Below are positions 1 to 6,194 of a stretch of DNA of 13,728 nt, one piece after another (the stretch's first letter is position 1; every line of letters starts with the position of its first letter). The DNA is from an uncultured Mucilaginibacter sp. GTDB taxonomy: Bacteria; Bacteroidota; Bacteroidia; Sphingobacteriales; Sphingobacteriaceae. The notes below the pieces were generated by a model that saw only the letters and a list, made by a program, of their open reading frames with translations, was not told where the DNA came from and searched no databases. Location: positions 1 through 13,728 of the forward strand of contig NZ_CAMLOV010000153.1 of the NCBI RefSeq assembly GCF_946481715.1, given 5' to 3'. Both the position numbers and the translations under genes were made by a program.

Positions 1-2
1 CC

Positions 3-110
3 ATGCGTATTGATGCAACATGCGAAGTAATTAATGACCGATATAAGGAAGAACTGGCTATGTGGCGGTCGATAGGTAGGATAGGCTATCACTCACTTAA
101 TTCAAAGTAG
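3..110 (+). CDS. 3' end of an unidentified gene entering from the left edge
   Basis: A reading frame is open from the window edge to a TAG at 108-110, giving about 36 residues that end in WRSIGRIGYHSLNSK. The frame contains ATG codons (3-5 and 60-62), so it could also be a tiny gene. Its composition (Arg, Lys and Glu spread evenly, aromatic tail) looks more like the C-terminus of a longer enzyme cut off by the window. The GRIGY tail faintly recalls FMN-binding flavin reductase-like proteins, but too little is visible to assign a family. From 111 to 318 I see no gene, only the leader of the next gene. Confidence 0.35.
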   Translation: MRIDATCEVINDRYKEELAMWRSIGRIGYHSLNSK

Positions 111-318
111 CGGCATTTTAGGGCATTAATCAGGAGGTTTTCAACCGGAAATCGGCAAAATTCTGTAAGGTTATCTTCCATTGACTTAGAGTTCCTGTGA
201 GCTATAGAATGGCAGCTTCTGATGAAATATTATTTCAATAGCAGTTCGCCTTGATACTATAAATCAAATGCAGCGGAAAAGAGGTCTGATTTATTGGTAA
301 CTTTACATTACCTACTAC

Positions 319-900
319 ATGATAAGCCTCCTTAAACAAAATATCGCTAAACATATTTCTCTTTCTGAAAAAGAAACAGAAGAATTTTGCAATTTATTTC
401 AACAAAAATCAATTAGAAGAAAAGATTTTTTATTGAGGGCCGGCGAAGTTTGCAGATTTGAAGGTTTTGTTACCAAAGGGCTTTTTCGTGTTTATCATAT
501 CGACCAGAATGGCTTTGATCAAATACTTTATTTTGCCGTTGAAAACTGGTGGATTACGGATATTGATAGTTTTACTAATGGTACGCCCTCACAGCTTTCC
601 ATTGAGGCATTGGAAGACAGCGAGGTGCTTTTAATTACAAAAAAGGACAAAGAATTTGCCTATACAAACCTACCTGAAATAGAAAAATTATTTAGGGTGA
701 TGACCCAAAAAACGCACGTTGCCCTGCAACGGAGAATGATAGATAATTTAAGTAAAACTGCCGACCAACGCTACCTCGATTTTATTGAAAAATATCCCCA
801 GCTCTTCCAACGGCTATCCAATCTCCAGATTGCTGCATATTTAGGTATCAGCCACGAATTTTTGAGTAAGATCAGGCGAAAGATTTCCAGCCGAAAATAA
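319..900 (+). CDS. Crp/Fnr-family transcriptional regulator
   Basis: This 193-residue protein has the two-domain plan of Bacteroidota Crp/Fnr-like regulators. An N-terminal cyclic-nucleotide-binding-type beta barrel covers about residues 15-125, with the typical GFVTKGLFRVYHIDQNG strand-turn-strand near residue 50. A long dimerisation helix follows, then a short winged helix-turn-helix around residues 160-190 (LSNLQIAAYLGISHEFLSKI). The canonical cAMP-contacting Arg-Ser motif is not evident, so the ligand, if any, is unknown; many Bacteroidota members appear not to bind cAMP. The start is the ATG at 319, with a weak ribosome site as usual in this phylum. It lies 56 bp upstream of the metallo-beta-lactamase-fold gene on the same strand, so it may regulate that gene and the SnoaL gene behind it. 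The family call is firm; the target is inference. Confidence 0.88.
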   Translation: MISLLKQNIAKHISLSEKETEEFCNLFQQKSIRRKDFLLRAGEVCRFEGFVTKGLFRVYHIDQNGFDQILYFAVENWWITDIDSFTNGTPSQLSIEALEDSEVLLITKKDKEFAYTNLPEIEKLFRVMTQKTHVALQRRMIDNLSKTADQRYLDFIEKYPQLFQRLSNLQIAAYLGISHEFLSKIRRKISSRK

Positions 901-956
901 GGTGTCCCGTATTTATTGAACTTGTTCAATGTTTTAAGGGTTAATAGCAAGCATCT

Positions 957-1871
957 TTGCTTCATCATTTAAATCAAAAGTCTGAAACAGGCTTTTCAAC
1001 GGTATTACTAACCACTTTAATTTTATTCAAAATGGATGTACAGGCACAAAGTTTCAAAACAATTGAAGCAACCAACTTAAAACTGGAAATTTACAACGCA
1101 TCAGAAAATGCCTTTGGTGTGGCATCGGTCATCGTATCCGGCAAAACCGATGCCGTGCTGATTGATGCGCAATTTACCCTGGCAGATGCTGAAAATATAG
1201 CACAGGAAATTAAAAATTCGGGAAAAAAATTAACGGCTATTTATGTTTCTCACGGCGATCCAGATTTTTACTTTGGCCTAGAAGTATTCAAAAAATACTT
1301 TCCTGAAGTAACGGCTTATGCTTCGCCGGCAACAGTTGAGCATATTAAGGCAACCGCTCAAAAGAAATTAGATGTTTGGGGTGGCCAACTGGGCAGCAAA
1401 GTAACCTCAAATGTTATTTTACCGCAGGTATTAAAAGGCAACAGCATCGAGCTGGAAGGCCAGAAATTAGAAATTGTGGGCTTAGAAGAATTCCCGGCTA
1501 AAACTTTTGTATGGATACCTGCTATCAAAGCCGTTATAGGCGGTATCAACATCTTCGGAACCACATTTAATTTATGGATGGCTGATGCACAAACAGCAGA
1601 TGCCCGTAAACAATGGATTACTGTTTTAGATAAAATTGAAGCATTGCACCCGGCGATCGTAATCCCTGCCCATGCCAATAGCGCAAGTCCGTTTGATATC
1701 AGTGCTGTTAAACATACCAAAACCTATATCCAATTTTACGAAGACGCTTTGAAAACCAACAAAACCTCAACGGCATTGGTTGCGGCTATAAAAGCAAAAT
1801 ATCCTGCGCTTACTTTTGAAATAGCCTTGCAGATTGGCGCGAAAGTAAACACCGGCGAAATGAAATGGTAA
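957..1871 (+). CDS. Exported metallo-beta-lactamase-fold protein with altered metal ligands
   Basis: A 304-residue protein of the MBL-fold superfamily. The N-terminus has a signal peptide-like stretch (STVLLTTLILF followed by KMDVQAQ), suggesting periplasmic export. TTG at 957 is the only usual start codon between the in-frame stop at 945 and the ATG at 1032; starting at 1032 would delete the signal peptide, so I prefer TTG. The metal motif, normally HxHxDH, reads SHGDPDFYFG, with H99, D101, D103 and F104. The Asp that usually follows a GG turn is replaced (GGINIF, I197). A late PAH (H239) is kept. Two or three usual zinc ligands are therefore missing, so the protein may bind one metal, a different metal, or none. 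The substrate is unknown. The next gene, SnoaL-like, lies 67 bp downstream and may be co-transcribed. Confidence 0.82.
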   Translation: MLHHLNQKSETGFSTVLLTTLILFKMDVQAQSFKTIEATNLKLEIYNASENAFGVASVIVSGKTDAVLIDAQFTLADAENIAQEIKNSGKKLTAIYVSHGDPDFYFGLEVFKKYFPEVTAYASPATVEHIKATAQKKLDVWGGQLGSKVTSNVILPQVLKGNSIELEGQKLEIVGLEEFPAKTFVWIPAIKAVIGGINIFGTTFNLWMADAQTADARKQWITVLDKIEALHPAIVIPAHANSASPFDISAVKHTKTYIQFYEDALKTNKTSTALVAAIKAKYPALTFEIALQIGAKVNTGEMKW

Positions 1872-1938
1872 AATAAGCAATTCTGTTCAACCTGGCAGTG
1901 CTTATTGTGCTGCCGGTTTGTGCCGTAATCAAAAGAAA

Positions 1939-2331
1939 ATGAACAATTTAGAAATTGTAAGAAGCACCTATGAAGGCAAAACTTCCGAGGAAAATGGTAG
2001 AAACCTGGCTAAATACGTAGCCGATAATATCAGCTGGACAGAGGCCCATGGCTTCCCTTATGGCGGAACATACATCGGCCTGGATAGCATCACCAAAAAT
2101 GTTTTCAGCCGCCTGGGTAGTGAATGGATTGATTATAAATTCACACCCGAAGACTATGTGGCCAACGACGATAAGGTGGTAACCTACGGTACCTATACCG
2201 GGACTTATAAAATTACCGGCAAACCTTTTAAAGCAAGGGTGGCCCATGTATGGAAACTAAAAGATGGAAAAATTACAAGCTTCGAACAATTTGTAGACAG
2301 CAAGCCAGTGATTGATGCCATTGAGGAATGA
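1939..2331 (+). CDS. SnoaL-like / NTF2-like domain protein
   Basis: A 130-residue cytosolic protein with the layout of the SnoaL/ketosteroid-isomerase-like branch of the NTF2 fold. It has an N-terminal helix with VRSTYEGK, a WTEAHGFPYGGTYIGLDSI segment typical of 'nuclear transport factor 2 family' proteins, and a C-terminal strand pair, RVAHVWKLKDGKITSFEQF, that closes the cone. No signal peptide is seen. The ATG at 1939 is chosen; an upstream TTG at 1918 would add seven residues (MCRNQKK) that do not fit the domain. Proteins of this size are often small-molecule isomerases, hydrolases or accessory binders; the substrate cannot be read from the sequence. It follows the MBL-fold gene on the same strand. 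Confidence 0.8.
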   Translation: MNNLEIVRSTYEGKTSEENGRNLAKYVADNISWTEAHGFPYGGTYIGLDSITKNVFSRLGSEWIDYKFTPEDYVANDDKVVTYGTYTGTYKITGKPFKARVAHVWKLKDGKITSFEQFVDSKPVIDAIEE

Positions 2332-2369
2332 CTATAACGTTGATTAACTGTAAAGTTCATTTGCTTACC

Positions 2370-2400
2370 GGCAACAGTTGGTTTCTTTACTGATGTTGCC
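2370..2400. repeat. Intergenic inverted repeat with 7-bp arms
   Basis: GGCAACA at 2370-2376 pairs with TGTTGCC at 2394-2400 across a 17-base loop, shortly after the SnoaL stop. There is no T run after it, so it is not a typical intrinsic terminator. Downstream, a perfect 10-bp palindrome, GCGTTAACGC, sits at 2440-2449, about 15 bp before the GxGYxYP start codon, and could be an operator. Neither role is demonstrated. Confidence 0.4.
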
Positions 2401-2463
2401 ACTTGTGGTAGATTATTTCTTTTCAGGCAACACTGATATGCGTTAACGCTATATTTACCGTTG

Positions 2464-4050
2464 ATGAAAAAGCTTAAAATTAAAGCGGTAGGCCTTCTGT
2501 TGTTCTGTTTGTTTACCACACCGTCCATAGGGCAGGTTAAATGGCCGGCCGGTCAATTGCTTCCTTCTTTCCCGGCGCCTGCGCAGGTTCAGGATCTGAT
2601 TATGCTCAGGGAAAGCGCCTCAACCTCTTCGGCAGAAATGTACTTGTTTGCATCATTAAAGGGGATTGTAAACCGCACCGAACCACGTATTTTCTCGTAT
2701 GAGGGTGATGCCTTAGCCGAAGGGCCGCATACTTGGCTGCAGTCGCTGGGTTTGAAGTGGACCGAACCTGCCGACAAGTGGAACCTGATCACTAAATACC
2801 GGAGCGAAATTTCGGGGCTGATCGTTTACGATTCTACGCAGGTGCATACCGTTAACCTGGCCACGATGCTTGCAAAAAGCAAAGGCGCATTAATTGCTTC
2901 GCCGTCATTATTGCCCAAATTAACTGCAGCTCCTTATAATTTGCCCATATTGCTTGATCTGCGTGGGAAATTTAATGGTAAGCTGGCCGTTTATCAATCG
3001 CTCTATGATACCTATTGGCCGCAGCTCGACCACCGTTTGCTGATCGGGCTGAACCCGGAGGCCCATAAAGCCGTCCTTCGCGAATATGCAGTAGCCCTGG
3101 GTGCCGCAGTAATATGGCTCGACCCCAAAATAACAGGGGAGAGCGAGCTGCTAAACAAATTTCTGTCATCCATGTCTCCCGGTGCAAGCTTCATGGGCTG
3201 GTGGCCGGAGGAAGCGCCGGGCGTGGAACGCGCCTCGAAGTATGGTATTGCAACCATCGCAAGCGATTGGTGCACAAACCTAACCGTACACAGCGGCACA
3301 TCCCGGGTGGTACATGTAAAACCAGTTCCACCAAAGCCGGCACTTAAAAATAAAATATACGTTGCGTTTATATTAAGCGACGGGGATAATTTACAATTCA
3401 TCGAGCACTCGATGCGGAAACTTTGGGATAACCCCGACCGGGGTACTGTGCCGATGGGGTGGACCGTGTCGCCGGCTATGCTGGATGCTATGCCCGGCGC
3501 GCTTAACTATTTTTACCAAACCTCCACCGCCAATGATAACCTCATTTCCGGGCCTTCGGGCTATGGGTATACTTATCCAAATAACTGGACTGATGAAAAA
3601 TTGCTGAAACAGTTTGTTGCCAAAAGCCAGGACTATAACAACCGTGCCGGACTAAGGGTGATCACTATCTGGAACACCATCACCGGCAGTATTAACCCTA
3701 ATGTTGGAAAGATATATGCCAGCCAGGCAAAATCGCTGCTTGGTCTAACTGCCCAGAACACAGGAGGCGGGCTCACTATCTATAACGAAAGCTTGCCCGG
3801 AATGGCGCTTAGCTGTAACTACTGCACAACGGAACAGGCCATGAAAGACCATATTGCCAGGGCTGCCGCGGGTTGGGATAAAACATCGCCACGGTTCGTG
3901 ATCATACAAGCGCAACCCTGGACCAATATAACGCCAACAAGTTTTAAAAATGTAGCTAATTCACTCAGCAAAGATTATGTGGTTGTTCGCCCGGACCACC
4001 TTTTTCAGCTTATTCGGGAGGAAAAAGGCCTGCCGGTCAACCCGAAGTAG
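2464..4050 (+). CDS. Exported GxGYxYP-motif protein (putative glycoside hydrolase-like)
   Basis: This 528-residue protein begins with a clear signal peptide (MKKLKIKAVGLLLFCLF, cleavage probably near SIGQ). The name-giving motif GYGYTYP is at residues 366-372, preceded by GPS and followed by NNW, which identifies the GxGYxYP C-terminal domain. The preceding half fits the companion N-terminal domain (strand-rich, with LFASLKGIVNRTEPRIF near residue 60). The family is described as a putative glycoside hydrolase in Bacteroidota and other bacteria; activity is not proven and no substrate can be named. A periplasmic or surface polysaccharide role is likely from family and export. ATG 2464 is preferred to the adjacent TTG at 2461. 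No SusC/SusD-like or other carbohydrate genes are adjacent, so it is not in a visible polysaccharide utilisation locus. Confidence 0.85.
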   Translation: MKKLKIKAVGLLLFCLFTTPSIGQVKWPAGQLLPSFPAPAQVQDLIMLRESASTSSAEMYLFASLKGIVNRTEPRIFSYEGDALAEGPHTWLQSLGLKWTEPADKWNLITKYRSEISGLIVYDSTQVHTVNLATMLAKSKGALIASPSLLPKLTAAPYNLPILLDLRGKFNGKLAVYQSLYDTYWPQLDHRLLIGLNPEAHKAVLREYAVALGAAVIWLDPKITGESELLNKFLSSMSPGASFMGWWPEEAPGVERASKYGIATIASDWCTNLTVHSGTSRVVHVKPVPPKPALKNKIYVAFILSDGDNLQFIEHSMRKLWDNPDRGTVPMGWTVSPAMLDAMPGALNYFYQTSTANDNLISGPSGYGYTYPNNWTDEKLLKQFVAKSQDYNNRAGLRVITIWNTITGSINPNVGKIYASQAKSLLGLTAQNTGGGLTIYNESLPGMALSCNYCTTEQAMKDHIARAAAGWDKTSPRFVIIQAQPWTNITPTSFKNVANSLSKDYVVVRPDHLFQLIREEKGLPVNPK

Positions 4051-4056
4051 AAATAC

Positions 4057-4088
4057 AAAAACGCTGTTGGCAACAACACCAACAGCGT
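4057..4088 (-). terminator. Intrinsic terminator of the ArsR-SRPBCC-VOC operon
   Basis: A perfect 10-bp stem (ACGCTGTTGG at 4061-4070 with CCAACAGCGT at 4079-4088) encloses an 8-base loop. On the minus strand it is followed directly by TTTTGTATTT, so it ends minus-strand transcription coming from the VOC gene. On the plus strand the T tract is poor, but the hairpin may still help end the GxGYxYP transcript. The core (CTGTTGG ... CCAACAG) resembles other TTGGTG-type hairpins in this window. Confidence 0.8.
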
Positions 4089-4125
4089 CAAAATTATTCG
4101 TTGTTTGCAAAGTTTAATTTACCGC

Positions 4126-4554
4126 TTACAAACTCGCGTCAAATTCCACTATCCATTCAATGCCATATTTATCCCTAAACATGCCGGCATACGTACCCCA
4201 GGGGCCATCGCCAATGGGGCCTTCAACCTCTCCGCCTGCTGATAGCCCGTTAAATATCTTGTCGGCTTCTTCGCGGCTGTCTGCACTCACGGTTATTTTC
4301 GACCGGTTCTCGGCTTCGTTTACCCGGCCCATAAATTCGGGTACATCGTTGGCCAATAACGCATTGTTTTTACCAATAGGTAAAGCAATATGCATTATTT
4401 TGTTTGCCTCAGCTTCTGGTACCGAAAATTCGGCACTTGCCAGGTCTTTAAAACGGATGATCTTGGTGAACTCGCCACCAAAAACTGATTTGTAAAAGGT
4501 GAATGCTTCTTCGGCATTGCCGTTAAAGTTGATCCAGGGGTTAATTGCTCTCAT
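4126..4554 (-). CDS. VOC-superfamily (PhnB-like) protein
   Basis: A 142-residue protein of the vicinal oxygen chelate superfamily, PhnB-like branch. The opening INPWINFNGNAEEAFTFYKS is the usual PhnB beta strand plus helix, FGGEF follows, and the end GPWGTYAGMFRDKYGIEWI is the hallmark PhnB C-terminal strand. Length matches the family (about 140). Members are often annotated as glyoxalase or bleomycin-resistance-like, but most PhnB-like proteins have no proven reaction and this one may be a binder. It is the last gene of a minus-strand set behind ArsR and SRPBCC, a combination very common in bacteria, and has the hairpin terminator right after it. The gap to the upstream gene is 68 bp and contains a TTGGTG-type hairpin. 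Confidence 0.88.
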   Translation of the reverse strand: MRAINPWINFNGNAEEAFTFYKSVFGGEFTKIIRFKDLASAEFSVPEAEANKIMHIALPIGKNNALLANDVPEFMGRVNEAENRSKITVSADSREEADKIFNGLSAGGEVEGPIGDGPWGTYAGMFRDKYGIEWIVEFDASL

Positions 4555-4591
4555 AATTTTTATGTTTGTTTTGTTAATTTTCTTTTTAGCC

Positions 4592-4616
4592 CTTGTTGGG
4601 TGTTGTCACCAACAAG
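4592..4616. repeat. TTGGTG-type intergenic hairpin repeat, copy b
   Basis: CTTGTTGG at 4592-4599 pairs with CCAACAAG at 4609-4616 around a 9-base loop. On the minus strand the core reads TTGTTGGTGACAACACC, the clearest copy of a hairpin family seen in several gaps of this window. It sits between the SRPBCC stop and the VOC start, with no T run on either side. Confidence 0.6.
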
Positions 4617-4622
4617 CCGACG

Positions 4623-5120
4623 TTATTTCTCCGATGACGCTTTCAATAATTCTTCCAGGTTCTTCAAGGTTATAGTGAAACCTATTTTGAAGCCTTCCAG
4701 CAATTTCTCCAATCGTTCAAACGATTCGTTGTAAATGTGGATCCGCACGGTTGTTACACCGTTTTGTTCGCTGAAGTTGTGATCCCATTCTGAGCCCGGT
4801 AATTCCCGGTTTTCGTTTTCGTCCGCAAACGCGTTGTACATCTTAAAATTAGTTTTAGGCGAAATGGAAGTATATTCCTGCACTGCCCAGCGCTCTTGCC
4901 CGTCGGGGCTTATCATCGCGTAAAACCGTCGCCCGCCTACTTTAAAATCCGAATACTTTGTTTTGGCGCGCATTGGCGCTGGTGCGCCCCATTGGTCCAG
5001 TAATTCTGCTTTGGTAAAAGCATCCCATACCAGGGATTGCCCTGCGTTAAATTCCCGGGTTATCAATACCGTTTTCGCTGCTTTGTCAACGTTAAAATCA
5101 AATAGCAAATCGTTGTTCAT
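4623..5120 (-). CDS. SRPBCC / AHSA1-domain protein
   Basis: A 165-residue protein of the START/Bet v1-like SRPBCC superfamily, AHSA1 (activator of Hsp90 ATPase homologue) branch. The diagnostic start, [30 protein letters not shown], is the first strand and helix pair ending in the Trp/Gly turn. The middle [16 protein letters not shown] is the usual DFRvGG block, and a long C-terminal helix ([24 protein letters not shown]) covers the hydrophobic cavity. Such proteins probably bind small hydrophobic ligands; the ligand here is unknown. The ATG overlaps the ArsR stop as TAATG, so translation is probably coupled. Pairing of ArsR with AHSA1 is a classic arrangement in which the regulator controls the binder. 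Confidence 0.9.
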   Translation of the reverse strand: MNNDLLFDFNVDKAAKTVLITREFNAGQSLVWDAFTKAELLDQWGAPAPMRAKTKYSDFKVGGRRFYAMISPDGQERWAVQEYTSISPKTNFKMYNAFADENENRELPGSEWDHNFSEQNGVTTVRIHIYNESFERLEKLLEGFKIGFTITLKNLEELLKASSEK

Positions 5121-5437
5121 TATTTCTGTTCTTTAAGTGATGATAATAGTCCGTCGAGTTGGTTAAATTGTGTTTCCCAGTTTTTCCTGAACTGAGCTAC
5201 CCAGATGTCGAATTCCTGCATTTTTTTTGCGTTAAAGTGATAGTAGATTTCCCGACCGCTCTGTTCGGGCCTTATTAATTCGCATTCGTGTAATACTTTT
5301 ATATGTTTTGATACTGCTTGCCGGCTCATGTCAAAATTTTCGGCCATGGCGTTTGGCGTTAATGCTTTAAGGGCAATTAAAGTTAAAATGGCCCGGCGTG
5401 TAGGGTCGGCTATGGCCTGGAATATATCTTGTTTCAT
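5120..5437 (-). CDS. ArsR-family transcriptional repressor
   Basis: A 105-residue winged-helix protein of the ArsR/SmtB family. [15 protein letters not shown] at about residues 9-23 is the signature first helix, and [22 protein letters not shown] at about 34-55 is the recognition helix-turn-helix. [19 protein letters not shown] is the wing and C-terminal helix. No CxC or His-rich metal site is visible, so it is probably of the SdpR-like, non-metal type common beside AHSA1 genes. It is the first gene of the ArsR-SRPBCC-VOC set and overlaps the next start by one base. Two near-identical 16-bp palindromes overlap its own promoter, so it very likely represses itself. Confidence 0.93.
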   Translation of the reverse strand: MKQDIFQAIADPTRRAILTLIALKALTPNAMAENFDMSRQAVSKHIKVLHECELIRPEQSGREIYYHFNAKKMQEFDIWVAQFRKNWETQFNQLDGLLSSLKEQK

Positions 5438-5455
5438 GTCTTAATAGTCAAATAC

Positions 5456-5471
5456 GCAACTTGTAGGTTGC
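5456..5471. promoter_or_regulatory. Probable ArsR operator O1
   Basis: GCAACTTGTAGGTTGC is a 16-bp imperfect palindrome (5 of 6 bases paired in each arm around TGTA). It lies just downstream of the -7 element on the minus strand, over the expected transcription start. It has the same arms as O2. Confidence 0.7.
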
Positions 5472-5502
5472 AAATATATATGCAACTTTTGAGTTGCGCA
5501 AA
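5471..5502 (-). promoter_or_regulatory. Bacteroidota sigma-ABfr-type promoter of the ArsR operon
   Basis: Read on the minus strand, TTTG (5502-5499) is followed by a 20-base spacer and then TATATTTG (5478-5471). This is an exact match to the Bacteroidota TTTG-N19/20-TAnnTTTG promoter. It lies about 34 bp before the ArsR start codon. Confidence 0.75.
5482..5497. promoter_or_regulatory. Probable ArsR operator O2
   Basis: GCAACTTTTGAGTTGC is a perfect 16-bp palindrome (6-base arms around TTTG). It fills the promoter spacer between the -33 and -7 elements and starts 26 bp from the start of O1, about two and a half helical turns. Confidence 0.75.
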
Positions 5503-5568
5503 TTTATTTGAAAAAAGTCTGAGAGGAGAGTAGGGCGAAACCTATTACAATGTCGTTTACAAATAAAT

Positions 5569-5665
5569 GAGAGAGCAACAGCCGGCAGGTGCTGTATTGG
5601 GATTCGAACCCTACCGCTTACGCGGTTTCAACCGGATGAAGTATCACCAGCCTACGGCATCTTTC
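5569..5665 (-). ncRNA. Y RNA-like unit 6: collinear tRNA-like module
   Basis: The last unit of the array, about 97 nt. The 5' block GATGCCGTAGG ... GATACTTCA matches the shared 28-nt block with two changes. Upper stem CTGGTG pairs with CACCTG (one U-U mismatch) and is extended by GG/CC. The lower stem GAAAGA pairs with TCTCTC with one mismatch, followed by the bulged T and the GC step. Inside are a D-like arm (TTCA/TGAA, loop TCCGGT), an anticodon-like hairpin (ACCGC/GCGGT capped by the GNRA tetraloop GTAA) and a T arm (GGG TTCGAAT CCC) in normal tRNA order. No separate acceptor is present; the Ro stem itself sits where the acceptor would be, with TA before the D arm as in tRNA positions 8-9. 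Boundaries are inferred from pairing. Distinct from unit 2/3 architecture. Confidence 0.7.
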
Positions 5666-5676
5666 AAATTTTTAAA

Positions 5677-5806
5677 AAGGGCTAAAAGCAACATGTGTAT
5701 TTTTTTCTGAACTACTTGTGAAATTAATCACCGGCCGGATTTGAACCGACGTCCTTCCGCCTGTAGCGGATGTTCTAACCGATGTAGCACCTGTTTACGG
5801 CACCTT
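5677..5806 (-). ncRNA. Y RNA-like unit 5: tRNA-like module permuted through the D loop
   Basis: About 130 nt. The 5' block AAGGTGCCGTAAA ... GCTACATCGG matches the shared block (two substitutions near its end). CAGGTG pairs with CACATG (5 of 6), and AAGG-T-GC pairs with GC-CCTT at the ends. Between them, in order: the 3' half of a D arm (ATCGGTTA GAAC), an anticodon-like hairpin (TCCGC/GCGGA, 5-base loop TACAG), a T arm (GTCGG TTCAAAT CCGGC), an acceptor-like hairpin (GTGA/TCAC, closed by a loop) and the 5' half of a D arm (GTAGTTCAG). GTTC and GAAC can pair, so the tRNA fold is complete but opened in the D loop. This is a different permutation point from units 2 and 3. The anticodon loop is short, so it is not a working tRNA. 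Confidence 0.75.
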
Positions 5807-5820
5807 TTAAGTTTTAAAAG

Positions 5821-5888
5821 AAGAGCTACAATTAACCAGCGTTTGGTTTTTGCGTGACAGGCGAAGTAACGCTGATCCACGGCATCTT
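5821..5888 (-). ncRNA. Y RNA-like unit 4: minimal stem-loop without tRNA module
   Basis: About 68 nt, the shortest unit. The 5' block AAGATGCCGTGGA ... GTTACTTCGC is intact. ATCAGCGT pairs with ACGCTGGT over 8 bp, and AAGA-T-GC pairs with GC-TCTT at the base, enclosing a 26-base loop with no D-, T- or acceptor-like arms. The 3' TTGC element found in the other five units is replaced here (TTAATTGTAGC). It could be a Ro-binding stem that lost its effector module, or a minimal Y RNA in its own right. Confidence 0.65.
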
Positions 5889-5899
5889 CTTTATTTCTT

Positions 5900-6023
5900 A
5901 AGGGCGATGGGCAATATGCGCAGAGCCAATAGGCTAACTGCTCTACCAACTGAGCTACAATGGATTGCTCCAAAGACCGGGATCGAACCGGCGACACGAA
6001 GTAACGCACATTTACGGCACCTT
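5900..6023 (-). ncRNA. Y RNA-like unit 3: circularly permuted tRNA mimic
   Basis: About 124 nt. The 5' block AAGGTGCCGTAAA ... GTTACTTCG is present. TGTGCG pairs with CGCATA (6 of 6 with one G-U), and AAGG-T-GC pairs with GC-CCTT at the base. Inside, in order: a T arm (GCCGG TTCGATC CCGGT, 5992-5976), an acceptor-like helix (CTTTGGA with TCCATTG, 5 of 7 pairs) closed by the GNRA tetraloop GCAA, then TA, a canonical D arm (GCTC AGTTGGTA GAGC, 5955-5940) and a short hairpin (AGCC TATT GGCT). This is a tRNA opened at the anticodon arm with its acceptor ends sealed, so it cannot be aminoacylated. This matches the published description of YrlA-type Y RNAs as tRNA mimics. Confidence 0.8.
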
Positions 6024-6039
6024 AATATTTAAAAAAAGA

Positions 6040-6180
6040 AAGGTTAAAAGCAACAAGTGAAATGCACCTTTCGGTGCTCCTGCTCTAACCAAACTGAGCT
6101 ACATTGGCCTAAACCAATGGCCGGACTTGAACCGGCGACCTGGACGTTAAATGCGAAGTAACACTTATCTACGACACCTT
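6040..6180 (-). ncRNA. Y RNA-like unit 2: circularly permuted tRNA mimic
   Basis: About 141 nt and the most tRNA-like unit. The 5' block AAGGTGTCGTAGA ... GTTACTTCGC is present. TAAGTG pairs with CACTTG (6 of 6 with one G-U) and AAGGT pairs with ACCTT at the base. Inside, in order: a perfect T arm (GCCGG TTCAAGT CCGGC, 6136-6120), an acceptor-like helix (CATTGG/CCAATG) closed by a 6-base loop, TA, a canonical D arm (GCTC AGTTTGGTTA GAGC) and a hairpin with a GNRA loop (GCACC GAAA GGTGC) in place of an anticodon arm. The order T - acceptor - D - hairpin is a circular permutation of tRNA, with the Ro stem leaving from the anticodon position. Confidence 0.82.
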
Positions 6181-6194
6181 CTTTTATGTTTTAT

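Noticed and set aside
1918..1938. TTG start at 1918 for the SnoaL-like gene
   Set aside because: The added residues MCRNQKK do not belong to the domain, and an ATG follows directly at 1939.
3012..3401. Long minus-strand frames inside the GxGYxYP gene
   Set aside because: They are shadows of a clear full-length exported protein with a signature motif on the plus strand.
5728..6032. Open reading frames across the RNA array (93 aa minus, 60 aa plus)
   Set aside because: They run across unit linkers and T and D arm sequences, have no coding character, and the same bases are explained by conserved RNA structure.
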